The notes under the pieces are model-generated. The model saw nothing but the letters and a program-made list of their open reading frames with translations, was not told the origin of the DNA and ran no database searches. 64,000 nucleotides of DNA, taken from NCBI RefSeq assembly GCF_023897065.1, contig NZ_JAMHIV010000003.1, positions 248,001-312,000 on the forward strand. Reading direction: 5' to 3'. This DNA comes from Crossiella sp. SN42. Its GTDB lineage: Bacteria > Actinomycetota > Actinomycetes > Mycobacteriales > Pseudonocardiaceae. The translations under genes and the position numbers were made by a program. The number at the start of each line of letters is the position of its first letter. The stretch's first letter is position 1. Shown here piece by piece: positions 32,567 through 41,082 of the stretch.

Positions 32567-33556
32567 ATAACGACCCCTACCCTCGGCTCCCTGTTCACCG
32601 GATACGGCGGCCTGGACATGGCCATCAGCACCGTGTTCGGTGCCGAACCCATCTGGCACTCCGACATCACCAAGGCCACCCGGAAGCTCCTCGGCCACCG
32701 TCATCCCGGCCTGCCCAACCACGGCGACATCACCGGCATCGACTGGAACGCCGTCGAAGCCCCGGACATCCTGGCCGGCGGCTTCCCCTGCCAGGACGTC
32801 TCCTCCGCCGGATTCCGGCGCGGCCTCAACGGCACCACCCGCACCGGCCTGTGGTCACGCATGGCCGAAGCGATCGACATCCTGCGCCCCAAGCTGGTCA
32901 TCTTCGAGAATGTGAGAGGACTCCTCAACGTTGCGTCCGTTCGCCCGCTGGACGGGCACGACCTGGGAAATCGTGACACCGCACGAGGATCAGCTACCCC
33001 GCGAGCGTTCGGTGTCGTACTCGGGGACCTGGCCGCCCTCGGGTATGACTGCCGATGGCTCGGCCTACCAGCTTCCGCGGTGGGAGCACCACACCGCCGA
33101 TTCCGCGTCTTTGGTCTCGCCTGGCGAAACCCTGCCGACCCCGCTGGCCTCCAACTCCAACGACGCCGAGAGCGTCCAGAGATGGTTCAGCCGCCGCGCC
33201 CGACCGGACTACCTGCCACTGTGGATCGCGGTGAGGATGGAACACCTGTATGGCGGCGACCGCTCCAAGATTCCTTTGACCGATGGGAATCCATCATCGG
33301 CAGGCCACCCCCGGACTACCGCGCCTCCAACAAGAACGGCCGGGTCTGCACCAACGCCCGATGGGTCGAGTGGCTGATGGGCCTGCCCGATGGCTGGGTC
33401 ACCGACGTCCCCGGTATGAGCCGGACCATGGCGCTGCACATGCTCGGCAACGGCGTGGTTCCCCTGCAGGCGACCGCCGCGCTGGACATCCTTGCCAGTC
33501 CGGAGCTCCTGGGCGCGGCCGGCCTGCCTGCCCCGGGAGTCCGGCCCGCCGCTTGA
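32567..33556 (+). CDS. DNA (cytosine-5-)methyltransferase, apparent ATA start
   Basis: A C5-MTase of about 329 residues. Motif I GSLFTGYGGLDMA, motif IV GGFPCQDVSSAG with catalytic PCQ, motif VI ENVRGL, motif VIII GAPHRRFRVFGLAW, and motif X LGNGVVPLQA are all present. Motif I lies upstream of the first ATG (32618), so the gene must start earlier. GGAGG at 32556-32560 with six-base spacing points to ATA at 32567; no ATG, GTG or TTG lies in frame nearby. It likely protects phage DNA from host restriction or modifies it for packaging. The central section shows weak GC3 and is overprinted by another frame (see 32931-33377). Confidence 0.82.
   Translation: MTTPTLGSLFTGYGGLDMAISTVFGAEPIWHSDITKATRKLLGHRHPGLPNHGDITGIDWNAVEAPDILAGGFPCQDVSSAGFRRGLNGTTRTGLWSRMAEAIDILRPKLVIFENVRGLLNVASVRPLDGHDLGNRDTARGSATPRAFGVVLGDLAALGYDCRWLGLPASAVGAPHRRFRVFGLAWRNPADPAGLQLQRRRERPEMVQPPRPTGLPATVDRGEDGTPVWRRPLQDSFDRWESIIGRPPPDYRASNKNGRVCTNARWVEWLMGLPDGWVTDVPGMSRTMALHMLGNGVVPLQATAALDILASPELLGAAGLPAPGVRPAA
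32931..33377 (+). CDS. Overprinted ORF inside the methyltransferase gene
   Basis: A 148-residue ORF in the +1-shifted frame, TTG start at 32931 with AGAGGA upstream. It contains ERSVSYSGTWPPSGMTADGSA and later LPTPLASNSN, a sequence style I recall from phage-associated methyltransferase variable regions. In this stretch its codons have higher G/C at third positions than the methyltransferase frame does, the opposite of what a chance frame shows. It may be a separately translated protein or a target-recognition remnant. Recognition of the family is from memory only. Confidence 0.5.
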   Translation: MRPFARWTGTTWEIVTPHEDQLPRERSVSYSGTWPPSGMTADGSAYQLPRWEHHTADSASLVSPGETLPTPLASNSNDAESVQRWFSRRARPDYLPLWIAVRMEHLYGGDRSKIPLTDGNPSSAGHPRTTAPPTRTAGSAPTPDGSSG

Positions 33557-33873
33557 CGGCCGCCCCGCGCGGCAGCGGCGGCAGGCCAAGCTGGGAAGGA
33601 TCGGACCGGCGTGGGCGCCTGCCGCCGGACTGGCCCGCTCGCCGCGCCCGGGTGCTGCACCGAGACCCGGTGTGCCGCCTCTGCCTGGACGCACTGGCCA
33701 CCGAGGTTGATCACATCAGCCCCGGAGACGACCACGACGAGACCAATCTGCACGGCGTGTGCCAGCCCTGTCACCGCCGTAAGAGCAGCACCGAGGGCGC
33801 GACCGCCCGTCGCGAACTCGGCCAGTACGTCAGCACCCGCCGCCCACCACCGCCGCATCCCGGCCTGCGCTGA
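33553..33873 (+). CDS. Phage HNH endonuclease
   Basis: A 106-residue HNH nuclease. W-x-RRARVLHRDPVCRLCLDALATEVDHISPGDDHDETNLHGVCQPCHRRKSS shows the zinc-binding Cys pairs and the DHI/N/H catalytic residues of the small terminase-associated HNH family. TTG 33553 overlaps the methyltransferase stop (TTGA). HNH proteins next to terminase genes support DNA cleavage at packaging start in HK97-like phages. Confidence 0.85.
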   Translation: MTAAPRGSGGRPSWEGSDRRGRLPPDWPARRARVLHRDPVCRLCLDALATEVDHISPGDDHDETNLHGVCQPCHRRKSSTEGATARRELGQYVSTRRPPPPHPGLR

Positions 33874-33975
33874 CCCGCCGGCGCGGGGTGGGGGTGGCTC
33901 CCGTCCCCGGCCCTCCGGCACCGGGTAGTTGCTGGCGCTGACGGCGTGTACGGGTCTGGAGTTCTTGGCCGGTCC

Positions 33976-34725
33976 TTACCTTCGTTGGAAGCATCGAACC
34001 AAGGCGACAGCAAACAGAGCTATTGCCGCTAGCCCGATACACTGCGACTGGCTGATAGGCAATATCGATGTAGTTTGCGCTCCGTCCCCGTCGGGCGTCA
34101 GCTTTGCTTCATTCGAGGATTCATGCTTAAGCGAAGCGACAGAGTACTCCTTATCGAAGATTTCCCATAACCTTAGATGAGATAGAGTCGATTCATCCTC
34201 GGCGGATATTTTTCGACCCTCTCTTGTTAGGCCCCAGAAATCCCGACGCCCCGCCTTCTGCATAAACCTTTCCGCCATTCGCTGGGCGTATTTTTCGCGA
34301 AGGTCCCCGACTTCCCAGCACATCAGCCAATAGCTGTACCACAGATTCAGCCGCATGTGGTACCGATTCGAGTTGCGAGCATCCTCCGATTCTGCGCCGT
34401 TGTCGGTGATTACCGGGTCCTCCATTTCCATCTTCATTAAATCCATATGTACAGCACGATTCGCCTGCCATTGATTCACCATATTGGTTCGCTGTTGCAG
34501 TATGAGCGAGTAGGACACAGCAATAAGCGCCGCCCCTGAAAGGAGTGCGGAAATAGCCCCATAGGCTTGTCCGATGTTCGCAAGGCGCACCCAGCTTTCG
34601 GAACTCCCGCCGATCAGAGAAAATGCCAGTGGAGAAAGGGAAATCAGGGCGACAGTTGCTGTCGCAATTAGAATTAGGATGGCCTGGATTAGTCGCCTTC
34701 TCCGCCTTGGGCTAAGTCTCCGCAT
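33976..34725 (-). CDS. DUF6082-like membrane protein, inserted gene
   Basis: A 249-residue protein on the opposite strand. It has two N-terminal membrane segments (LILIATATVALISLSPLAFSL and YGAISALLSGAALIAVSYSLI), a middle soluble part with HMDLMKMEMEDPV and a WYSYWLMCWEVGDL stretch as in DUF6082 proteins, and a C-terminal hydrophobic segment. GC and GC3 are clearly below those of the phage genes around it. Its place between HNH and terminase in an inverted orientation marks it as a moron. Function unknown; defence or lysogenic conversion is possible. Confidence 0.65.
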   Translation of the reverse strand: MRRLSPRRRRRLIQAILILIATATVALISLSPLAFSLIGGSSESWVRLANIGQAYGAISALLSGAALIAVSYSLILQQRTNMVNQWQANRAVHMDLMKMEMEDPVITDNGAESEDARNSNRYHMRLNLWYSYWLMCWEVGDLREKYAQRMAERFMQKAGRRDFWGLTREGRKISAEDESTLSHLRLWEIFDKEYSVASLKHESSNEAKLTPDGDGAQTTSILPISQSQCIGLAAIALFAVALVRCFQRR

Positions 34726-34851
34726 ATTTGCATGATGACCGATTCGGCGAGAGAGTGTTACTGATTCCGCAGTTTTTCAATCAGAAGCACTAGTTATCCA
34801 CGCACGCGCGATTCGACGCGGAGCAGCAGGCACAGGAGCCGGAGGTGACTT

Positions 34852-35304
34852 GTGGCTGGAATGGGCCCGCCACCTAAGCACCCGAACCGTCGTCGTCGCC
34901 GCAACGCCACCATCGCGATGACCCGGCTCCCTGCCGCCGGACGACCTGGTGCACCACCACCGTGGCCGCTCCCGCCTGCCGAAGACCCCGGTGCCGGTGA
35001 ACGTGAGCTGGTGCTGTGGGCGCAACTGTGGGCCACCCCGCAGGCGTGGGCTTGGGAACGGCTGGGCTGGATGGTTGAGCCCGCCCTGTACGTGCGCCTG
35101 CTGGTCGCGGCCGAGGCCGGGCACCTGAAGTCCGCGGCCGAAGCCCGCCAGTGGTCCGACCGCCTTGGCCTGAGCCCGCTGGCGCTGCTGCGCCTGCGGT
35201 GGGAGATCGCCGAGGACGAGCCCCGCGACCAGGCTGACGGGGAGGCGGCGGGCGGCAACGTCACCGTGCTGGAGGAGTACCGCAAGATCCTTGGCGACAG
35301 CTGA
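34852..35304 (+). CDS. Terminase small subunit
   Basis: A 150-residue protein starting with MAGMGPPPK and a basic RRRRR stretch, followed by alpha-helical segments and ending in GGNVTVLEEYRKILGDS, a typical small terminase C-terminus. GTG start with GGAGGTGACTT. It overlaps the large subunit gene by 14 bases. It recognises phage DNA for packaging. Confidence 0.8.
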   Translation: MAGMGPPPKHPNRRRRRNATIAMTRLPAAGRPGAPPPWPLPPAEDPGAGERELVLWAQLWATPQAWAWERLGWMVEPALYVRLLVAAEAGHLKSAAEARQWSDRLGLSPLALLRLRWEIAEDEPRDQADGEAAGGNVTVLEEYRKILGDS

Positions 35305-36952
35305 GCACAACCGCGCCGTCCTGACCCTGCCCTCCGGCCTGCCGGACCGCACCCTTGGTTGGGGCGTGCTGCTGTGGGCCGCGGACTACATCCGCCAGCC
35401 CGATGGCCCCGACGCCGGCGGCCCCTGGCGCTGCACCGCTGAGCAGGTGCGCTTCCTGCTCTGGTGGTACGCCGTCGACCGTGCCGGGCGGTTCCTGTTC
35501 CACCGTGGCGTGCTCCGCCGCGCCAAGGGCTGGGGGAAGTCGCCGTTCGTGGCCTTCCTCGCCCTGGCCGAGCTCTGCGGCCCGGTGCGCGCCAGCCACT
35601 TTGACGACCGGGTGCCCGGCCTGGCCGTGGGCAAGCCCGCCGCCGCGGCGTGGGTGCAGCTGGCCGGGGTCAGCGAGAAGCAGACCGTCAACACCATGTC
35701 CGTGGTGCTGGCCATGGTCTCCGAGTCCCCGATTGTGGAGGACTACGGCCTGGACGTCGGGCAGTCCCGCATCTTCACCGCTGACGGCGGGCGGCTGGAA
35801 CCCATCACTGCCTCCGCCCCCACAGCCGAAGGCGCGCGGCCGACGTTCGTGGTCCAGGACGAGTCCCACCACTGGACCGACAGCAACGGCGGGACCGCGC
35901 TGGATCAGGTGAACCGGCGCAACCTGGGCAAGAGCCGTGACGGCTCGGCGCGGATGCTGGAGACCACCAACGCCCACGAGCCCGGACAGGACTCGGTGGC
36001 TGAACGCTCCTGGGACGCCTACCAGGCCCAGGCATCCGGGCGGGCCCGCCGCCGCGGCCTGCTCTACGACGCCCGCGAAGCGCCCGCCGATGTCGAGCTG
36101 GCTGAGGAGAAGTCGCTGCGCAGCGGGCTACGTGCGGCCTACGGCGACTCCACCTGGGTGGACATCGACCGGGTGGTGGAGGAGGTCTACGACCCGTCCA
36201 CCCCGCCGGATCAGGCCCGCCGGTTCTACCTCAACCAAATCGTCGCTTCCTCCACCTCGTGGGTCTCCCGCCAGGAAGTCGAGCGCATCACCGTTCCCGG
36301 CGTCGCCGTCGACCGGGGCGAGATGATCACCTTGGGGTTCGACGGCTCCCGCAAGCGCGCCAAGGGCGTCACCGACGCCACGGCGCTGGTGGGGTGCCGG
36401 GTGCGCGACGGGCACCTGTTCCTCATCCCGTACTCCGGTGGCCTGGCCTGCTGGGAACAGCCTGCCGGGAAGGCCGGGGAGAGCTGGAGCGTCCCGCGCA
36501 GCGAGGTCCGGCGCGCGGTCGCGGAGGCGTTCGAGCACTTCACCGTCGTCGGGTTCTTCGCCGACCCCGCCAAGTGGGAGTCCTCGGTGGATGACTGGAC
36601 CGCGGAGTACGGCCCCCGGCTGTTGGTGCGCGCGAAGGCGTCCGAGCCGATCGAGTGGTGGATGACTGGGGGCCGCTCCACGTTGATCGCCCGCGCCACC
36701 GAGCGCCTGCACACCGCGATCACCGGCCGCGAGATCACCCTGGACGCCGCCTCCGAGCCGCTGCTGCGGCACCTGATCAACGCCCGCCGCCGACTCGGCC
36801 CCTCCGGGATCGAGATCGCCAAGGAGAACCCGCTCAGCGCCCGCAAGATCGACGCCGCCACCGCCGCGATCCTGGCCTACGGCGCGCGCTCGGAGGCCGT
36901 GGCCAAGGGCCTGGCCCAGGTACGCAAACGCCGCCGCGCCCGAGGGTTCTGA
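35291..36952 (+). CDS. Terminase large subunit
   Basis: A 553-residue motor protein. The ATPase half carries Walker A RRAKGWGKSPF, adenine-binding and coupling segments and Walker B-like FVVQDESHH. The nuclease half includes LGFDGSRKRAKGVTDATAL, with an acidic residue expected in a RuvC-like nuclease. TTG 35291 is the start. It packages concatemeric DNA into the procapsid together with the HNH and small subunit. Confidence 0.92.
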   Translation: MATAEHNRAVLTLPSGLPDRTLGWGVLLWAADYIRQPDGPDAGGPWRCTAEQVRFLLWWYAVDRAGRFLFHRGVLRRAKGWGKSPFVAFLALAELCGPVRASHFDDRVPGLAVGKPAAAAWVQLAGVSEKQTVNTMSVVLAMVSESPIVEDYGLDVGQSRIFTADGGRLEPITASAPTAEGARPTFVVQDESHHWTDSNGGTALDQVNRRNLGKSRDGSARMLETTNAHEPGQDSVAERSWDAYQAQASGRARRRGLLYDAREAPADVELAEEKSLRSGLRAAYGDSTWVDIDRVVEEVYDPSTPPDQARRFYLNQIVASSTSWVSRQEVERITVPGVAVDRGEMITLGFDGSRKRAKGVTDATALVGCRVRDGHLFLIPYSGGLACWEQPAGKAGESWSVPRSEVRRAVAEAFEHFTVVGFFADPAKWESSVDDWTAEYGPRLLVRAKASEPIEWWMTGGRSTLIARATERLHTAITGREITLDAASEPLLRHLINARRRLGPSGIEIAKENPLSARKIDAATAAILAYGARSEAVAKGLAQVRKRRRARGF

Positions 36953-36998
36953 CCTCTCCGCATCACCGATACTCGTTGCCTGCCAAGGGAGATCCCGC

Positions 36999-37727
36999 AT
37001 GTCCGTGCCCGGTCCTTCGCTGCGCGTGCTTCTCGGAGCCGCCACCCACATCGGTGGCCGGCGGCGCAACGCCGACGCCTTCGACTTCACCAGCGACTCG
37101 GCCACCGGCCGGGGGTGCTGGGCGGTGGCCGACGGGATCGGCGACCGCACCGCGGTGGCCGCCGCAGCCCAGCACGCGGCCAAGGTCGCCACCGCCGCCG
37201 GTGCCCGCGAGGGAGCCCAGGCCGGGCTGCTCGCCGCGGCCACCGCGCTGGCCGACCCGGTGGCGGAGTGGCCGGAGAACAACTGCGTGATGGTCGTGGC
37301 CGCCCGCGAGCCCGGCGGCCGGATCGGGATCGCCTGGACCGGCGATGCCCGGTGCTACCGCTTCGACGGCACCGAGCTGGCCCTGCTGACCGCCGACCAC
37401 ACCGTGGGGCAGCGGATGCGCGAAAGCGGCCAGCAGGGCCAGGTCGCCGAGGCGGAGGAGTTCGACCACATCGTGACCACCACCGTGGGCACCGCGCACC
37501 GCGACGGCCACGGCTCGGCGGACACCAGCGACGACTTCACCGCGCTGCTGCTGTGCTCGGACGGCATCGGGAAAGTGTTGTCCCACCAGCACATCACTGC
37601 CCTGCTCACCGAGTTCGCCAGCAACCCACAGACCTGCGCTGACCGCCTGGTCGCCGACGCGGTGGCCGCCGCCGGCAAGAAGGCCGACAACGCCACCGCG
37701 CTCGTGGTGATCCGCGAACACCTCTGA
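36999..37727 (+). CDS. PP2C-type Ser/Thr phosphatase in the head module
   Basis: A 242-residue PPM/PP2C phosphatase. Metal-binding motifs: WAVADGIGD (Asp-Gly), TGDARCYRFDG, LLCSDGIGKVL, and ADNATALVV. GGRRRNADAFD near the start is the first beta strand with the R/N residue. A ribosome site AAGGGAG precedes the ATG. No transmembrane segments or kinase partner. A phosphatase between terminase and portal is not part of standard siphovirus modules, so it is probably cargo, perhaps blocking host Ser/Thr kinase signalling. Confidence 0.85.
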   Translation: MSVPGPSLRVLLGAATHIGGRRRNADAFDFTSDSATGRGCWAVADGIGDRTAVAAAAQHAAKVATAAGAREGAQAGLLAAATALADPVAEWPENNCVMVVAAREPGGRIGIAWTGDARCYRFDGTELALLTADHTVGQRMRESGQQGQVAEAEEFDHIVTTTVGTAHRDGHGSADTSDDFTALLLCSDGIGKVLSHQHITALLTEFASNPQTCADRLVADAVAAAGKKADNATALVVIREHL

Positions 37728-37785
37728 TCAGCTTGATCCGTGGCGTGTCGACAGCGGCCCCGATCCCAATGTTGGCCGAGGAGCG

Positions 37786-38157
37786 CTAGTCACGTGGATG
37801 GCTTGTCTGGTCGCTGTCCTTCAGCCGCCACTCGGCCGGTAGCTGGACCTGCTGTTTGATGAACTTCAGCAGGTCATCGCGGTAGCGCGGGAACACCGCC
37901 TGGGGATCCTTCTCCAGCCGAAACTCCTGCCAGCGATGGGACCTTCCGATCCTGAGCATGATGAAGTCAGCCGCATCCCAGGAGTACCCGGCCTCGCTAC
38001 CGAGGTAGCGCCAGAAGAAGGCGCGGGCGCGCTCCTCACGGGACTTCTGCCGATGCCACGCCCAGATCCCGAACAGCACGATCGGGATGACGGGCGCTGC
38101 GGCGAAGAGGACCACCAGGCCACCAACACCAGCGATGAGATCGCGAAGCCAGTCCAT
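37786..38157 (-). CDS. Small membrane-anchored protein, inserted leftward gene
   Basis: A 123-residue protein with one N-terminal membrane segment (GVGGLVVLFAAAPVIPIVLFGIWAW), then a basic coiled-looking SREERARAFFWRYLG region and a C-terminal soluble part. It is leftward between PP2C and portal, a moron position. Single-pass proteins of this kind are frequent superinfection-exclusion candidates; no family recognised. Confidence 0.6.
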   Translation of the reverse strand: MDWLRDLIAGVGGLVVLFAAAPVIPIVLFGIWAWHRQKSREERARAFFWRYLGSEAGYSWDAADFIMLRIGRSHRWQEFRLEKDPQAVFPRYRDDLLKFIKQQVQLPAEWRLKDSDQTSHPRD

Positions 38158-38252
38158 GGCGGCCTCCTTCGGATACCCACGGCATCGCGGCAGAGGTGCG
38201 CAACGTTAGCGGGCAGGTGCCGCCAAGCCGATCTTTGAGGAGGTGAGGCGCA

Positions 38253-39689
38253 GTGACGGGGGAGCTGTCCATCTGGGGCTGGTTCAGTGAGCTGGGAGAA
38301 CGGCTCCGTCAGCGGCGCCCACTGGTCGAGCGGTGGCGGCGCTACCACGAAGGCGACCACGACCTGCCCGCCGGACCCAACCAGCACCGGGAAGCCTTCC
38401 GGGTCTTCCAGGCCAAGGCGCGCACCAACCTGTGCGGGCTGGCGGTGGAGTCGATGGTGCACCGCATGCAGGTCATCGGCTACCGCGACGGCACACCCAC
38501 CGGCGGCTCCGACAGCGCCGTGTGGCAGCTCTGGCAGGCCGCCCGCCTGGACGGGCGGCAGTCCGCGGTCTACCGCCGCGCCCTCTCCGTCGGCGCGGCC
38601 TACGTCGTCGTCGGCCCCGACCCGCGCCGCCCAGGCGGGACCCGGGTCAGCATCGAACGCCCGGACACCATGATCGTGGCCACCGATCCGGCCGATGCCC
38701 GGGTGCGGCTGGCCGCGCTGCGCCTGTGGCACGACCGCTGGTCCCGGCGGTGGCTGGCCACCCTGTACCTGCCGGGCCGCCGCTTCCACTGGGTCAGCCG
38801 CGCCGAGCACCGGGAAGCCGGCACCCTCGAACAGTTGGCCTTCACCCCAGCGGCGTGGCAGGACCGCGCCGACCCCGCGCCCTCCCCGGAGATGGTGCCG
38901 GTGGTGGAGTTCGCCAACGCCGATGAGAACGACCCGCCGACCGCGGAGTTCACCGGGGCGATCGACATCCAGGACCGGCTCAACCTCACCGTGCTCAACC
39001 GGTTGACCTCCGACCGCAACGGCGCGTTCCGGCAGCGCTACGCGCTGAACCTGGACCTGGAGGAAGACCCGGTGACCGGGCTGCCGATCTCGCCGTTCAA
39101 CGTCGGCATCGACCAGGTGTGGACCGTCGCCCCGCCCGCGCCCGGCCAGCCGGAGACCAGACTGGGCGACTTCGCCCAGTCCGACACCTCCGGCCTGCTG
39201 CGCGGCTGCGAGGCCGACATGCACGCCTTCGCCGCAGTGACCATGACCCCGATCTACTACCTGCCGCTCGGGTTGGTGAACATCTCCGCCGACACCATCA
39301 CCGCCCTGGACGCCGGGCACGTGGCCAAGTGCCAGGCGCGCATGACCCGCTGGGGCGAGGACTGGGAGGAAGTCCTGGAGCTGTGCGCCCAGGCCGCCGG
39401 GATCGACCGCGAACTGTCCGCCGCGGAGATCGTCTGGGCCCGCCCCGAAGCGCTCAACCCCGCCCAGGTCGCCGACTACGCCGTCAAGCTCCGCTCCGCC
39501 GGGTATCCGCTGCCCGTGGTGGCCGAACGCATCGGCGACACCCCGCAGCAGATCGACCGGCTGCGCACCGAGCTGGCCGCCGACGCCTTGCGCACCAGCC
39601 TGTCCACCCCACTCACCCCGCCCGCCCCGTCCGCTCCCAGCCCGGCGGAGACGGCCCCCGAGGCCCCGAGCTCCGGGCCAGTCCGGTGA
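38253..39689 (+). CDS. Portal protein
   Basis: A 478-residue portal of SPP1-gp6-like type. Helical stem features near RVFQAKARTNLCGLAVESMVHRMQ, a FTGAIDIQDRLNLTVLNRLTSDRNGAF segment, and an IYYLPLGLVNISADTITAL section match actinophage portals. GTG start with a strong AGGAGG stretch. The protein forms the dodecameric vertex for packaging and tail attachment. It overlaps the MuF gene by four bases. Confidence 0.88.
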   Translation: MTGELSIWGWFSELGERLRQRRPLVERWRRYHEGDHDLPAGPNQHREAFRVFQAKARTNLCGLAVESMVHRMQVIGYRDGTPTGGSDSAVWQLWQAARLDGRQSAVYRRALSVGAAYVVVGPDPRRPGGTRVSIERPDTMIVATDPADARVRLAALRLWHDRWSRRWLATLYLPGRRFHWVSRAEHREAGTLEQLAFTPAAWQDRADPAPSPEMVPVVEFANADENDPPTAEFTGAIDIQDRLNLTVLNRLTSDRNGAFRQRYALNLDLEEDPVTGLPISPFNVGIDQVWTVAPPAPGQPETRLGDFAQSDTSGLLRGCEADMHAFAAVTMTPIYYLPLGLVNISADTITALDAGHVAKCQARMTRWGEDWEEVLELCAQAAGIDRELSAAEIVWARPEALNPAQVADYAVKLRSAGYPLPVVAERIGDTPQQIDRLRTELAADALRTSLSTPLTPPAPSAPSPAETAPEAPSSGPVR

Positions 39690-40504
39690 ACGGGACCCAG
39701 TTCACCGCCGCGCGCCGGAGCCTGACCCGCCGCCTGCTGGAGGCGCTGGCCGAGCTGTTCACCGGGCTGGGCTCTTGGCGGCAGGCCGACGCCGACCGTT
39801 TCACCGCCCAAGCGGTGCCGCTGGTGCGCGCCGGCCAGGCCACGCTGGGGCAGCTGGTGGCCGCCCACCTGGCCCACGAGGCCGCCCGCGCCCTCCGCGC
39901 GCCAGTTCCGGTTCCGGTGCTGACCGAGCACGACCTGGTGGACCTGCGCGAGGGGATCTCCGATCGTGAGGTCTACCGCCGCCCCTTCACCACCGTCTAC
40001 GCCGCCCTCGCGCAGGACAAGCCGCTGCCCGAAGCGGTCGAGCACGGCCGGGCCCGGCTGGTGCAGATCGCCGAGGCCGATCTTCAGCAGACCCACTCCC
40101 GCGCCAACCGGGCCGCCCTGACCGGCCTGCCCGCCCCGGCGCGGCCGCGGTTCTGGCGCCGGGAGCTGGTCGGTGAGGAGTCCTGCGCGCTGTGCGTGCT
40201 GGCCTCCACCCAGCGCTACCGCGTCGAAGACCTCACCCCCGTGCACCCCGGCTGTGACTGCCGGGTCCAGCCGATCTATGGCCGCGACCCCGGCCACGTC
40301 CTGGACGCCGCGAGGACCAAGCGCCTGCATGCCGCGGTGGCCGAGCTGACCGGCCGCGCCGACCCCGGCGGCCGCACCGTGGACTACCGCCAGCTCCTGG
40401 TGGCCTCCACCGCCGAACACGGCGAACTGGGCACGCTGCTGGTCCGGCCCCGCGACCGCTTCACCACCCGCGCCGACATCACCAAGGAGATCCCCGCCGC
40501 GTGA
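39686..40504 (+). CDS. MuF-type minor capsid protein
   Basis: A 272-residue protein starting at GTG 39686 (GTGA overlap). Its C-terminal part carries CALCVLASTQRYRVEDLTPVHPGCDCRVQPI, the Cys/His pattern of the MuF-like head morphogenesis domain. The N-terminal half is helical. MuF proteins are injected or assist head maturation. It overlaps the scaffold gene. Confidence 0.82.
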   Translation: MNGTQFTAARRSLTRRLLEALAELFTGLGSWRQADADRFTAQAVPLVRAGQATLGQLVAAHLAHEAARALRAPVPVPVLTEHDLVDLREGISDREVYRRPFTTVYAALAQDKPLPEAVEHGRARLVQIAEADLQQTHSRANRAALTGLPAPARPRFWRRELVGEESCALCVLASTQRYRVEDLTPVHPGCDCRVQPIYGRDPGHVLDAARTKRLHAAVAELTGRADPGGRTVDYRQLLVASTAEHGELGTLLVRPRDRFTTRADITKEIPAA

Positions 40505-40986
40505 GCCAGACCCTGACCCCCGAGCCGGACGAGACCGGCACCGAACAGCCCCCGGCCGCGCCCACCACCCAGGCCGCACCCGACGCGCCTGCCGCAGCCA
40601 CCAAGGCCGCCGCGCCCCTGGACGTGGCGGGGCAGCTGGCCGAGCTGCGCTCCGCCCTCGACCAGCTCCGCACCACCCAGCCCGCCACGCAGCCTGCTCC
40701 CGCGGAGTCCGCGGGCGCGGCCGGGGAGCTGGCGGTGGAACGCGTGCACACCCGACTGGCGCGCGCCGGGATCGGCGAAGCCGAGGCCGCCGCGCTGCTC
40801 TCCCGCGTCGATCCGGCGCGGCTGCTGGCCGACGGCGCGCCCGATGAGGCAGCGATCACCGAGCTGGCCGACGCACTCACCCGCCCGCTGATGCGCACCA
40901 CGGCCGACCCGGACCAGGGCGCCCACGGCAGCGCGCCCGCGCCCACGGTGGATGACTGGCTGCGCCAGCAGGCCCGCCGCCGCTAA
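40501..40986 (+). CDS. Capsid scaffolding protein
   Basis: A 161-residue acidic, Ala/Pro/Thr-rich protein with a coiled-coil-like VAGQLAELRSALDQLR and a basic end DDWLRQQARRR. Position directly upstream of the major capsid gene and low-complexity composition are as in HK97-type scaffolds. GTG start overlapping the MuF gene. Confidence 0.75.
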   Translation: MSQTLTPEPDETGTEQPPAAPTTQAAPDAPAAATKAAAPLDVAGQLAELRSALDQLRTTQPATQPAPAESAGAAGELAVERVHTRLARAGIGEAEAAALLSRVDPARLLADGAPDEAAITELADALTRPLMRTTADPDQGAHGSAPAPTVDDWLRQQARRR

Positions 40987-41082
40987 CACCCCGCGCACCA
41001 CCCCCGCGCCCCGCATTCCCCTTGCAGCGACAGGCCCGCGGAGTGCGGTGCTCGATGCTGCCCACCTCACCGGAGGCCCGCA

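Noticed and set aside
32383-32976. Plus-strand ORF overlapping the methyltransferase start
   Set aside because: Arg/His/Pro-rich product typical of an off-frame read of GC-rich DNA, and it crosses the terminator hairpin.
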